DNA of 64,000 nucleotides from Siphlonurus alternatus (lineage: Eukaryota; Arthropoda; Insecta; Ephemeroptera; Siphlonuridae): positions 35,908,203-35,972,202 of the forward strand of contig OX463779.1 in assembly GCA_949825025.1 (NCBI GenBank), written 5' to 3'. A program made the translations under genes and the position numbers. Positions 35,780 through 46,111 of the stretch are shown here, piece by piece (position 1 is the stretch's first letter; each line of letters starts with the position of its first letter). Under the pieces are notes generated by a model. The model worked only from the letters and a program-made list of their open reading frames with translations. It had not been told where the DNA came from and ran no database searches.

Positions 35780-36180
35780 GGTGCCCCGAGTTGTCCTAGC
35801 TAGGCTCCAGGATGTCCGCGCTCCGAGCTGTCCGTGCTCCGAGTTGTCCTACCTAGGCTCCAGGATGTCCGCGCTCCGAGCTGTCCGTGCTCCGAGTTGT
35901 CCTGCCTTGGCTCCAGGATGTCCGCGCTCCGACCTGTCCGCGCTCCGACCTGTCCGTGCTCCGAGTTGTCCTGCCTTGGCTCCAGGATGCCGCGCTCCGA
36001 GCTGTCCGTGCTCCGAGTTATCCTGCCTTGGCTCCAGGATGTCCGCGCTCCGAGCTGTCCGTGCTCCGAGTTGTCCTGCCTTGGCTCCGAGCTGTCCGTG
36101 CTCCGAGTTGTCCTAGAAGCACGTTTGGCTCCGAGCTGTCCGGCTCCCAGTTGACCGCGCTCCGAGTTCTCCGGATACCG
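35780..36180. repeat. GC-rich minisatellite, right inner arm (expanded)
   Basis: About 400 bases of repeats built from CTCCGAGCTGTCCGTG, CTCCGAGTTGTCCTGCC and GGCTCCAGGATGTCCGCG. The composite unit is about 52-70 bases. It is roughly four times longer than its mirror at 34742-34855. Open frames on both strands here are repeat artefacts. Confidence 0.85.
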
Positions 36181-36189
36181 AAGAAAGTT

Positions 36190-39100
36190 GATCATCAGTA
36201 ACGCAGGAAATTGTTTAAAATCATTTTACAATCATGTGTCAAATTTCCTGCTGTTTCAACGTTCATGAATATTTAATAGTATACTTAACATAGTAAAATA
36301 ATGCATTAATTATTAACATCTAACATCAAAATTCACGAAAATGACAGGGAGAAAGTTGATCATTACCACCTCAGAAATTACTTTAAATTTAATTTAGATT
36401 CATTCGTCAAGTTTCCTGCTGTTACAACGTCCTTGAATATTTAATAGTATATTTAACATAGTAAAATAATGCATTAATTAGTACATCAAAATTCAGGAAA
36501 ATGTCAGGGAGAAAGTTGATCAATACCACCTCAGAAATTACTTTATATTCATTTTAGATCAATTCGTCAAGTTCCCTGCTGTTACAACGTCCTTGAATAT
36601 TTAATAGTGTATAATTTAACATAGTAAGATATTCCATTAAATTTTAACATCAAAATTCAGGAAAATGTCAGGGAGAAAGTTGATCATTACCACTTTAGAA
36701 ATTACTTTAAATTCAATTTAGATTCATTCGTCAAGTTTCCTGCTGTTACAACGTCCTTGAATGTTTAATAGTATATTTAACATAGTAAAATAATGCATTA
36801 ATTACTACATCAAAATTCAGGAAAATGTCAGGGAGAAAGTTGATCAATACCACCTCAGAAATTACTTTATATTCATTTTAGATCAATTTGTCAAGTTTCC
36901 TGCTGTTACAACGTCCTTGAATATTTAATAGTATACTTAACATTGTAAAATAATGCATTAATTAGTAACATCAAAATTCAGGAAAATGTCAGGGAGAAAG
37001 TTGATCATTACCACCTCAGAAATTACTTAATATTCATTTCAGATTCATTCGTCAAGTTTCCTGCTGTTACAACGTCTTGAATATTTAATAGTGTATTTAA
37101 CAAAGTAAAATAATGCATTAATTAGTAACATCAAAATTCAGGAAAATGTCAGGGAGAAAGTTGATCATTACCACCTCAGAAATTACTTTATATTCATTTC
37201 AGATTCATTCGTCAAGTTTCCTGCTGGTACAACGTCTTGAATATTTAATTGTGTATTTAACAAAGTATAATAATGCATTAATTAGTAACATCAAAAATCA
37301 GGAAAATGTCAGGGAGAAAGTTGATCACAACCACCTCAGAAATTACTTTATATTCATTTCAGATTCATTCGTCAAGTTTCCTGCTGTTACAACGTCCTTG
37401 AATGTTTAATAGTATATTTAACATAGTAAAATAATGCATTAATTACTACATCAAAATTCAGGAAAATGTCAGGGAGAAAGTTGATCAATACCACCTCAGA
37501 AATTACTTTATATTCATTTTAGATCAATTTGTCAAGTTTCCTGCTGTTACAACGTCCTTGAATATTTAATAGTATACTTAACATTGTAAAATAATGCATT
37601 AATTAGTAACATCAAAATTCAGGAAAATGTCAGGGAGAAAGTTGATCATTACCACCTCAGAAATTACTTAATATTCATTTCAGATTCATTCGTCAAGTTT
37701 CCTGCTGTTACAACGTCTTGAATATTTAATAGTGTATTTAACAAAGTAAAATAATGCATTAATTAGTAACATCAAAATTCAGGAAAATGTCAGGGAGAAA
37801 GTTGATCAATACCACCTCAGAAATTACTTTATATTCATTTTAGATCAATTCGTCAAGTTCCCTGCTGTTACAACGTCCTTGAATATATAATAGTATGATA
37901 CTTAACATAGTAAAATAATGCATTAATTAGTAACATCAAAATTCAGGAAAATATCAGGGAGAAAGTTGATCATTACCACCTCAGAAATTACTTAATATTC
38001 ATTTCAGATTCATTCGTCAAGTTTCCTGCTGTTACAACGTCTTGAATATTGAATAGTGTATTTAACAAAGTATATTAATGCATTAATTAGTAACATCAAA
38101 AATCAGGAAAATGTCAGGGAGAAAGTTGATCATTACCACCTCAGAAATTACTTTATATTCATTTCAGATTCATTCGTCAAGTTTCCTGCTGTTACAACGT
38201 CTTGAATATTTAATTGTGTATTTAACAAAGTATAATAAAGCATTAATTAGTAACATCAAAAATCAGGAAAAAGTCAGGGAGAAAGTTGATCATTACCACC
38301 TCAGAAATTACTTTAAATTCAATTTAGATTCATTCGTCAAGTTTCCTGCTGTTACAACGTCCTTGAATATTTAATAGTATGATACTTAACATAGTAAAAT
38401 AATGCATTAATTAGTAACATCAAAATTCAGGAAAATGTCAGGGAGAAAGTTGATCATTACCACCTCAGAAATTACTTAATATTCATTTCAGATTCATTCG
38501 TCAAGTTTCCTGCTGTTACAACGTCTTGAATATTGAATAGTGTATTTAACAAAGTATAATAATGCATTAATTAGTATAACATCAAAATTCAGGAAAATGT
38601 CAGGGAGAAAGTTGATCATTACCACCTCAGAAATTACTTTATATTCATTTCAGATTCATTCGTCAAGTTTCCTGCTGGTACAACGTCTTGAATATTTAAT
38701 TGTGTATTTAACAAAGTATAATAATGCATTAATTAGTAACATCAAAAATCAGGAAAATGTCAGGGAGAAAGTTGATCACAACCACCTCAGAAATTACTTT
38801 ATATTCATTTCAGATTCATTCGTCAAGTTTCCTGCTGTTACAACGTCTTGAATATTGAATAGTGTATTTAACAAAGTAAAATAATGCATTAATTATTAAC
38901 ATCTAACATCAAAATTCAGGAAAATGTCAGGGAGAAAGTTGATCATTACCACCTCAGAAATTACTTTAAATCTAATTTAGATTCATTCGTCAAGTTTCCT
39001 GCTGTTACAACGTCCTTGAATATTTAATAGTATATTTAACATAGTAAAATAATGCATTAATTAGTACATCAAAATTCAGGAAAATGTTAGGGAGAAAGTT

Positions 39101-40131
39101 GATCAATACCACCTCAGAAATTACTTTATATTAATTTTAGATCAATTCGTCAAGTTCCCTGCTGTTACAACGTCCTTGAATATTTAATAGTATACTTAAC
39201 ATAGTAAAATAATGCATTAATTAGTAACATCAAATTTCAGGAAAATGTCAGGGAGAAAGTTGATCATTACCACCTCAGAAATTACTTTATATTGATTTCA
39301 GATTCATTCGTCAAGTTTCCTGCTGTTACAACGTCTTGAGTATTTAATAGTGTATTTAACAAAGTATAATAATGCATTAATTAGTAACATCAAAAATCAG
39401 GAAAATGTCAGGGAGAAAGTTTATCATTACCACCTCAGAAATTACTTAATATTCATTTCAGATTCATTCGTCAAGTTTCCTGCTGTTACAACGTCTTGAA
39501 TATTTAATAGTGTATTTAACAAAGTAAAATAATGCATTAATTAGTAACATCAAAATTCAGGAAAATGTCAGGGAGAAAGTTGATCATTACCACCTCAGAA
39601 ATTACTTTATATTCATTTCAGATTCATTCGTCAAGTTTCCTGCTGGTACAACGTCTTGAATATTTAATTGTGTATTTAACAAAGTATAATAATGCATTAA
39701 TTAGTAACATCAAAAATCAGGAAAATGTCAGGGAGAAAGTTGATCACAACCACCTCAGAAATTACTTTATATTCATTTCAGATTCATTCGTCAAGTTTCC
39801 TGCTGTTACAACGTCCTTGAATGTTTAATAGTATATTTAACATAGTAAAATAATGCATTAATTACTACATCAAAATTCAGGAAAATGTCAGGGAGAAAGT
39901 TGATCAATACCACCTCAGAAATTACTTTATATTCATTTTAGATCAATTTGTCAAGTTTCCTGCTGTTACAACGTCCTTGAATATTTAATAGTATACTTAA
40001 CATTGTAAAATAATGCATTAATTAGTAACATCAAAATTCAGGAAAATGTCAGGGAGAAAGTTGATCATTACCACCTCAGAAATTACTTAATATTCATTTC
40101 AGATTCATTCGTCAAGTTTCCTGCTGTTACA
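36190..40131. repeat. Tandem ~160-bp repeat array, right arm, before the LINE
   Basis: The same unit as the left array in reverse orientation (ATGTCAGGGAGAAAGTTGAT, ACCACCTCAGAAATTACTT, GTCAAGTTTCCTGCTGTTAC). The stretch from 37731 to about 39420 is repeated almost exactly at 46112-47801, beyond the LINE. The 87- and 103-residue open frames that recur here are read-through of the repeat, not genes. Confidence 0.9.
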
Positions 40132-40331
40132 CCTGAGAGCTTAACTACAATATTTTCACTGCTCCGTAATTTTTAAAGATTAACCTTTTTATCTATCATT
40201 TAATTAAAAAGAAAGTCTGTTCATCGGAAAGTTGAAGTTTTTTTCTATTAAGTGATACATTACTACTAAGTGTCCTGTGCATTGAACTTTAAATATAAAG
40301 GTGTGATAAATATTCTCTTGAGAACAACATC

Positions 40332-42668
40332 ATGACGGACCTACGCTCCATGCGTGCTACACCTCAGTTCTGCTCTCCGCTCGTACCACACTGGCCGCCA
40401 CCTGCTAGAACTACACCGGAGGTTTTTAACTCACAATTTATTAATTATGATAAAAATAATTCTGATATACATATGTCCAATGAAAGCCTATCAAATGATC
40501 TGACTGTACATCCAATGTACAAATTAATTCAACATAATATTAAGGACTTATTTACTGACTTTAGAGAAGAAATTAAATGCACTATTAAATTAATGTTAAA
40601 TGAAAGAAATGGAATTTCTTCTGCAAATAACTTTAATAATGAGGGAAATTCAAATCATCAATGTCATATACAAACAGCTGATTATGACAGGTCACCAGTT
40701 CAATTCTCGCGACCTTGGAGGACGGCTGGTTACACAAAACAACGCCCACCTCAGCCGACGTCGTTCACTAGAGTGCCACAGCAGCAGCAGCAATCACGCC
40801 AGCAGCAGCAGCAACAATCTGAGCAATCACGCCAGCAGCAGACACGCCGGCAGCACGTTGTAAGTCAGTATCAACCTCGTCGCCCGCTCCAACACCAACT
40901 GAGCGCTCAGCGACCGCACCCTACCCAGCTGCCGCGCCAAAGCCAGGGTGCCCAATTGCGCCCCCCAAGACCTCCTTATAATCCGTGGGGTGCGACAGTA
41001 CCAACATCAAACTCATTTTCAGTACTACAACATATTAATAATGAGTCTTTTCCGACTTTACATCAGAAAAATACCAATAACCATAATATAAAAAGAAAAC
41101 ATCAAAATTTCCGTTTCATTGAAAAGAAAGGAAATTTGTTTGACGCACCACCAGGCACATCCTACGCCCACTGCGTTGATAAAACATTTAAACAAGGACG
41201 TGGAGTTGCAACTCAATTTAAAAAAAAACATGGACAAACCCCTTTTTTAAAGAGTCAACTCAAAAATACTGGTGAAGTAGCTGTTTTATCTTCAGATGAC
41301 AGTTTTATTTTCTACTTAGTTACTAAATCTGTCCATAACAGCTATCCTGACCACTCAAATATACTACTTGCATTAAAAAATTTAAGAAATATCTGTGAGA
41401 TTTTAAGTATAAAAAAACTCGCAATTCCTCGTTTAGCATGTGGCAGAGACGGTTTCAACTGGTCTACTATAAAACAAGACATTATTTCAGTGTTCAAAGA
41501 TCTTGACATTGAAATTGTTGCTTATTATGGATGGAAGACATTAGCAAAGAAAGTTGCAAGTAATGATGATGAAACAGCTGTTAAAGAACTCTTTGAGGAA
41601 TCAGCCCAATCTACTCTAGCAAACGTCATTACCGCTAGGGCCCCTCCTTCTAATAACCTGGCGGTCCTTGTAAGTTCCGGGCAATGCCAGACCTCTACCT
41701 TGCGAGCGAGTACCCGCCCCTCAATTGTCACGCCTGACATAGTGAGGGTGGAGGGACTGCCAGTGCCAGCCACGAAGGAGCAGATGTCTAATACCCGGGG
41801 CGAGAAGTCAGGCCTCGCTCAGGTGAACGACGGTACCACCCCGGGCGAGGAGTCAGGCCTCGCTTCGGTGAACGACGGTACCACCCCGGGCGAGGAGTCA
41901 GGCCTCGCTTCGGTGAACGACGGTACCACCCCGGGCGAGGAGTCAGGCCTCGTTTCGGTGAACGACGGTACCACCCCGGGCGAGGAGTCAGGCCTCGCTT
42001 CGGTGAACGACGGTACCACCCCGGGCGAGGAGTCAGGCCTTGCTCCGGTGAACGACGGTACCACCCCGGGCGAGGAGTCAGGCCTCGCTTCGGTGAACGA
42101 CGGTACCACCCCGGGCGAGGAGTCAGGCCTCGTTTCGGTGAACGACGGTACCACCCCGGGCGAGGAGTCAGGCCTCGCTCCGGCGAACGACGGTATTGCC
42201 CCGAGTGAGGAGTCAAGTCTTGTTTTGGTAAACAATAGTTTGCCTGAATCAGGACCACCCTTACCAGATCCTGTATGTTCTCTTGAATTGAATCAAGATA
42301 TTATAGATCTGAACTCATTACATCCAAGACTCAAAGCTTTTTTACTAACGATTTTAGATAATAAATTCCAATTTACAAATGATCTATTAAAAAATGATGA
42401 AACCGCTGCTAAGAAAAGTGCAATTAATTCAGAAAAATCAATTAATGAAATTTCATCTGTTGTCTCACCATCCATTATTAGTAAAAATGATACTATTAAT
42501 GATAATGTTTTGAGTTCAAATGTTGATAATTTTAATCTGGCATCTCAATTGAAATCCCCCATTAAAAATTCTCAGGAAGATACACAATCTTCCCCTGTGA
42601 GATCACGGCTCCGTGCCAGTACACTAAACAGTATCTCCACCAAATTGCCCAACAAAAAAAAAACTTAA
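40332..42668 (+). CDS. LINE ORF1 protein with TARG1-like macro domain
   Basis: 778 residues. Order: a disordered N terminus; a Gln/Arg-rich stretch at about 150-210; a macro domain at about 260-402; ten 15-residue repeats at about 488-637; and a low-complexity acidic/basic tail. The macro domain has NLFDAPPGTSYAHCV, GVATQFKKKHG, GEVAVL, FYLVTK and LACGRDGFNW. These align with human TARG1/OARD1, which removes ADP-ribose from acidic residues. The TARG1 catalytic pair Lys84/Asp125 corresponds here to Lys332 and Asp373, the same 41-residue spacing. No RRM, CCHC knuckle, esterase or coiled coil typical of LINE ORF1 is seen; the Gln/Arg stretch may bind RNA. Activity is inferred, not shown. Confidence 0.88.
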   Translation: MTDLRSMRATPQFCSPLVPHWPPPARTTPEVFNSQFINYDKNNSDIHMSNESLSNDLTVHPMYKLIQHNIKDLFTDFREEIKCTIKLMLNERNGISSANNFNNEGNSNHQCHIQTADYDRSPVQFSRPWRTAGYTKQRPPQPTSFTRVPQQQQQSRQQQQQQSEQSRQQQTRRQHVVSQYQPRRPLQHQLSAQRPHPTQLPRQSQGAQLRPPRPPYNPWGATVPTSNSFSVLQHINNESFPTLHQKNTNNHNIKRKHQNFRFIEKKGNLFDAPPGTSYAHCVDKTFKQGRGVATQFKKKHGQTPFLKSQLKNTGEVAVLSSDDSFIFYLVTKSVHNSYPDHSNILLALKNLRNICEILSIKKLAIPRLACGRDGFNWSTIKQDIISVFKDLDIEIVAYYGWKTLAKKVASNDDETAVKELFEESAQSTLANVITARAPPSNNLAVLVSSGQCQTSTLRASTRPSIVTPDIVRVEGLPVPATKEQMSNTRGEKSGLAQVNDGTTPGEESGLASVNDGTTPGEESGLASVNDGTTPGEESGLVSVNDGTTPGEESGLASVNDGTTPGEESGLAPVNDGTTPGEESGLASVNDGTTPGEESGLVSVNDGTTPGEESGLAPANDGIAPSEESSLVLVNNSLPESGPPLPDPVCSLELNQDIIDLNSLHPRLKAFLLTILDNKFQFTNDLLKNDETAAKKSAINSEKSINEISSVVSPSIISKNDTINDNVLSSNVDNFNLASQLKSPIKNSQEDTQSSPVRSRLRASTLNSISTKLPNKKKT
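41793..42242 (+). repeat. 45-bp coding minisatellite within ORF1
   Basis: Ten units of exactly 45 bases, starting at 41793, 41838, 41883 and so on to 42198. Each encodes a 15-residue unit of the form TPGEESGLASVNDGT. The first and last copies are diverged; the inner eight are nearly identical. It is strongly GC-rich while the rest of ORF1 is AT-rich. The antisense frames over it are repeat artefacts. Confidence 0.95.
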
Positions 42669-42765
42669 TGTTCAGGTTCACTCAGCCCCATGTAATATTA
42701 AAATTCTTCAGCTTAACTTACCAGGCCTAAAAAATAAATTACCAAAATTTGAGTATTTTCTTGAA

Positions 42766-45669
42766 ATGGTTGATTGTGATATAATTATATTATGTGAACA
42801 TGGGCTGAATGAATCTGAAATTATAACAATAAATTTTAAAAATTTTATGATAGTTTCATATTACTGTAGAGATATTCAAAAATGTGGGGGAGTAGTAATT
42901 CTATCTCGTAAAGGTTCAAATATAAATGATATTAAAATAAAATCCATTGAATCAGTTTTTGAATGCTGCATAGCGAAATTAGTAATTAACAATACAACAA
43001 ACATTTATTTTGCTTCTATATATCGCCCACCTAATATATCTAGAGTGATGAAAAAAATTCAGAATTTTGACAACACAGAAAATAATATAAAACCATTCTT
43101 AAAAGAATTTGAAATGTTATGCAAAAAATTAATTAAATACTGTAAAAATAATGATGATTTTTTTATTATTGCGGGTGACGTAAATCTTAATTTATTTATT
43201 GATGATGCAAATGTAATTTTATATAAAGATATACTGGACTCATACAAGTTGGAAATTGTTAATAGTTCCGCTACTAGAGAAACAATGAAAACGGCTACTT
43301 TAATTGATCATATTATTAAAAGTACATCTGCTATTAATACTAATTATAAAACTGAAAAAACAACTCTGTCGGACCATAACTATACTATAGTCACAATAAC
43401 ATTAAATAACTCGAAGAACATTGATAAAATACAAGAAAAACAATTTTATTATAAACGAATATTTGACAAATGCAATTTAGATAATTTTCTGCTCCTATTA
43501 ATTCGTGAAGAATGGAATGATTTATTAAATCCTGATCTCAATTCAAATGAGAGATGGTCAAAATTTCTTGAAATTTTTATTTATCATTTCAACGAGGCTT
43601 TTCCTGTTGTTAAAAGAAAAATTTCAAGTAACAAAAATAAACCTTCCTGGATACTCAATAACCCCCATCTTTACGAACAAGGGATTTCTTTAAAACGCTT
43701 ACACTATGATGTAAAATTTACTGACCCAAATTTAGAGTCTACTTATAAAAAAGAAATGAAATCTTATAAACAAAATATGGCCACCGCTAAATTTAAAGAG
43801 AATGACCATGAAATAAAAGGAGCTAATAATAAAATTAAAGCTACGTGGAATATAATTAATAAAGAATGCAAAACAAAGAAAACAAATGTTAATAATAAGA
43901 ATAATTATGAATTATGTATAAATAGTGTAACGATTACAGACCCCAAACTAATTTGCAATTTATTTAATAATTTTTTTGTCAAGACAATTGAAAATATAAT
44001 AACAGAAAAATTTCCTTTTAATTATTCTAATACTTTAATTATTGTCGATTCTGATAAAAGTAAAACGAAATTAAATTTTAGTTCGATAGACCCGATTTAT
44101 ATTTTAAATCGAATGAAATCCCTTCCTAATAAGTATGCAGCTGGCCCAGACGAAATACCATATACTGTTGTAAAATATTGTGCTTCTGTTTTGTCTGTCC
44201 CTTTATCTAATTTAATTAACCATTCAATATCAGATGGTATATTTCCTGATTGTTTAAAGGATTCTAAGATTTATGCAACTCATAAAAAAGGCCCAACTTT
44301 CATTATTGATAATTACAGACCAATATCAAATACATCTGTTTTTGGCAAATTATTTGAGAATACATTAGACGATCAAATTACGGATTATCAAACAGAAAAT
44401 CATTTAATTGCTCCCTGTCAACATGGATTCTTGAAAGACCGTTCTACTGATACAGCACTATTTGATCTTTTAAGCCACGTTTATATGGCAATAGATAATA
44501 AACTATTTTGCGTTGCAATATTTTTTGATTTATCTAAAGCGTTTGATAGTCTAAATAAAGATGTATTATTGAATAAATTTGATAACATGGGAATAGGAGT
44601 TTCGAGTCGTAATCTATTAGATTCATATCTAACTAACAGACAACAATATGTTGAATTAAATTCAAATTCTAACGGCCAAAATATTACATATAAATCAGAC
44701 AAATTACCGATTACACTTGGAATTCCTCAAGGAGGAAAAATGTCAGCCACATTGTTTAATACAGGAACAAATGACTTATCAGATCATGTCAAGAATGCGG
44801 TATTAGTAAAGTATGCTGATGATATTACAGCTATAATCACAGCAGAAGCCGAAGATGAATTAATTCGTAAGATTAAACTTACTATTGAAGAGGTACATAC
44901 ATGGTGTACAAATAATAAGCTAATATTAAATTCAACTAAAACCGAATACATCCAATTTCATTCCCCTAGACAAATCCCTTTGAATAGTTATTTGTTGCAA
45001 TTAGCCGGGAAAACAATTAAAAGAGCAGAGTCTGTTAAGTTTCTTGGTCTACACATTAATGAAAGTTTGGATTGGTCTTTACATGTAAATGCGATTTGTA
45101 AGAAGATAAATTCGGCCAATTTTATGTTATATACAATCAGGAATCATGTATCTCATGAAACCTTGCTAACCATATATTATGCGTATGTTTATCCACATTT
45201 GGCATATGGCATAATAAATTGGGGATGTAAATCGGAACTATTGAATCGATGTTTTGTTTTGCAAAAGAGAGCACTTAGAACGATTTTAAGAATACCAAAA
45301 GGACAGTCGTGTGTTTCACATTTTAAGGCTAATAAAATGTTAACTGTCCCTTGCATTTATATTTTAAATTGTGCCTCATTCAAAAAAAATCATCCAAATT
45401 TTTATGTTCAGAATGATGGCTATCATGACTATAATACTAGGAATAAATCGAATGTAGTTACTGAAAGACATAACACACAATTTTTCAAAAACTGTGCAAT
45501 GTATCAAACAGCAAAATTTTATGAATTTTTACCAGCATGTTTGAAAGAAATAAAAACCAGTAAACTTTTTCGCACAAAATTAAAGAATGTATTGATCAAT
45601 AAAGAGTTTTACTCTATTAAAGCTTTTGAGAGTAATAAAATGTCTGAAAAAGTATTATCAGGATTATAA
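42766..45669 (+). CDS. LINE ORF2: AP endonuclease and reverse transcriptase
   Basis: 967 residues from the first in-frame ATG. Endonuclease: Glu11 in LCEHGL, YRPP near 87-90, GDVNLN (Asp138, Asn140), LIDHI near 184-188 and SDHN (Asp203, His204). Reverse transcriptase: [28 protein letters not shown] with Asp588, [12 protein letters not shown], and YADD with Asp685/Asp686. A C-terminal region after about 800 is present. The catalytic residues look intact. The frame is open upstream to about 42650 and encodes ILQLNLPGL, the usual first endonuclease motif, before any ATG. The true protein therefore probably begins upstream by recoding from ORF1. It is in the +1 frame relative to ORF1. Confidence 0.93.
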   Translation: MVDCDIIILCEHGLNESEIITINFKNFMIVSYYCRDIQKCGGVVILSRKGSNINDIKIKSIESVFECCIAKLVINNTTNIYFASIYRPPNISRVMKKIQNFDNTENNIKPFLKEFEMLCKKLIKYCKNNDDFFIIAGDVNLNLFIDDANVILYKDILDSYKLEIVNSSATRETMKTATLIDHIIKSTSAINTNYKTEKTTLSDHNYTIVTITLNNSKNIDKIQEKQFYYKRIFDKCNLDNFLLLLIREEWNDLLNPDLNSNERWSKFLEIFIYHFNEAFPVVKRKISSNKNKPSWILNNPHLYEQGISLKRLHYDVKFTDPNLESTYKKEMKSYKQNMATAKFKENDHEIKGANNKIKATWNIINKECKTKKTNVNNKNNYELCINSVTITDPKLICNLFNNFFVKTIENIITEKFPFNYSNTLIIVDSDKSKTKLNFSSIDPIYILNRMKSLPNKYAAGPDEIPYTVVKYCASVLSVPLSNLINHSISDGIFPDCLKDSKIYATHKKGPTFIIDNYRPISNTSVFGKLFENTLDDQITDYQTENHLIAPCQHGFLKDRSTDTALFDLLSHVYMAIDNKLFCVAIFFDLSKAFDSLNKDVLLNKFDNMGIGVSSRNLLDSYLTNRQQYVELNSNSNGQNITYKSDKLPITLGIPQGGKMSATLFNTGTNDLSDHVKNAVLVKYADDITAIITAEAEDELIRKIKLTIEEVHTWCTNNKLILNSTKTEYIQFHSPRQIPLNSYLLQLAGKTIKRAESVKFLGLHINESLDWSLHVNAICKKINSANFMLYTIRNHVSHETLLTIYYAYVYPHLAYGIINWGCKSELLNRCFVLQKRALRTILRIPKGQSCVSHFKANKMLTVPCIYILNCASFKKNHPNFYVQNDGYHDYNTRNKSNVVTERHNTQFFKNCAMYQTAKFYEFLPACLKEIKTSKLFRTKLKNVLINKEFYSIKAFESNKMSEKVLSGL

Positions 45670-45716
45670 AATAAACAAAATTATAAATTTACATATACAT
45701 TGTATTGACTGATATA

Positions 45717-45774
45717 TATATATGTATGTATATGTATATATACATATATGTATGTGTGTGTATATGTGTATGTG

Positions 45775-45815
<41 letters not shown>

Positions 45816-45850
45816 ATGTGTATGTATGTATGTATATATATATATGTATG

Positions 45851-45883
<33 letters not shown>

Positions 45884-45886
45884 GTT
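45717..45886 (+). repeat. TA/TATG microsatellite in the LINE 3' UTR
   Basis: Alternating runs of TA, TATG and TG units just after the ORF2 stop. The alternating Tyr/Ile/Val/Cys frames here are artefacts. Confidence 0.9.
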
Positions 45887-46111
45887 CCACATAAACTAAA
45901 ATTTATCAGTATTAATGGTGACTTTGGCTTGTATTTTGTTTTTATTATTTTGTCAGTGATTGTGTTTGATAGTGTTAAATAACTTATGTAAATGTGTTTA
46001 AGTTTGATGTTTTTATGTTGTATTTTGTCCAATTTTGACTTGAACATATGTTTGTCTTGTACAACCAAAAAGAAGTTCCAAAATAAAAATAAATAAATAA
46101 ATAAATAAATA

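Larger units (their letters stand above)
40132..46111 (+). mobile_element. Full-length LINE (non-LTR retrotransposon) with macro-domain ORF1
   Basis: A ~200-base leader is followed by ORF1 (40332-42668), ORF2 (ATG at 42766, open upstream; stop at 45669), a 3' UTR with a (TATG)/(TA) microsatellite, and an (AAAT)n tail at about 46085-46111. The array unit is cut at GCTGTTAC on the left and resumes at AGTGTATTTAAC on the right. About 20 bases of the unit are missing and there is no clear target duplication. ORF2 order (AP endonuclease, then reverse transcriptase), the [14 protein letters not shown] motif and the short-repeat tail fit the CR1/Jockey group. Both frames are free of stops, so the copy looks young. 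Clade assignment is tentative. Confidence 0.9.

Noticed and set aside
35703..36201. Overlapping 104-137-residue frames rich in Ser, Pro, Arg and Cys
   Set aside because: All come from the GC-rich minisatellite and occur on both strands, as expected for a stop-poor repeat.
36190..40131. Repeated 87- and 103-residue open frames in the tandem array
   Set aside because: They are one satellite unit read in the same frame many times and are interrupted as soon as unit length changes.
41793..42242. CRISPR-like array
   Set aside because: Direct repeats here are contiguous without spacers, lie inside a coding frame, and the genome is eukaryotic.
41788..42258. Antisense 156- and 138-residue frames over ORF1
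   Set aside because: They are the complement of the 45-bp coding repeat; length 45 keeps any frame open.
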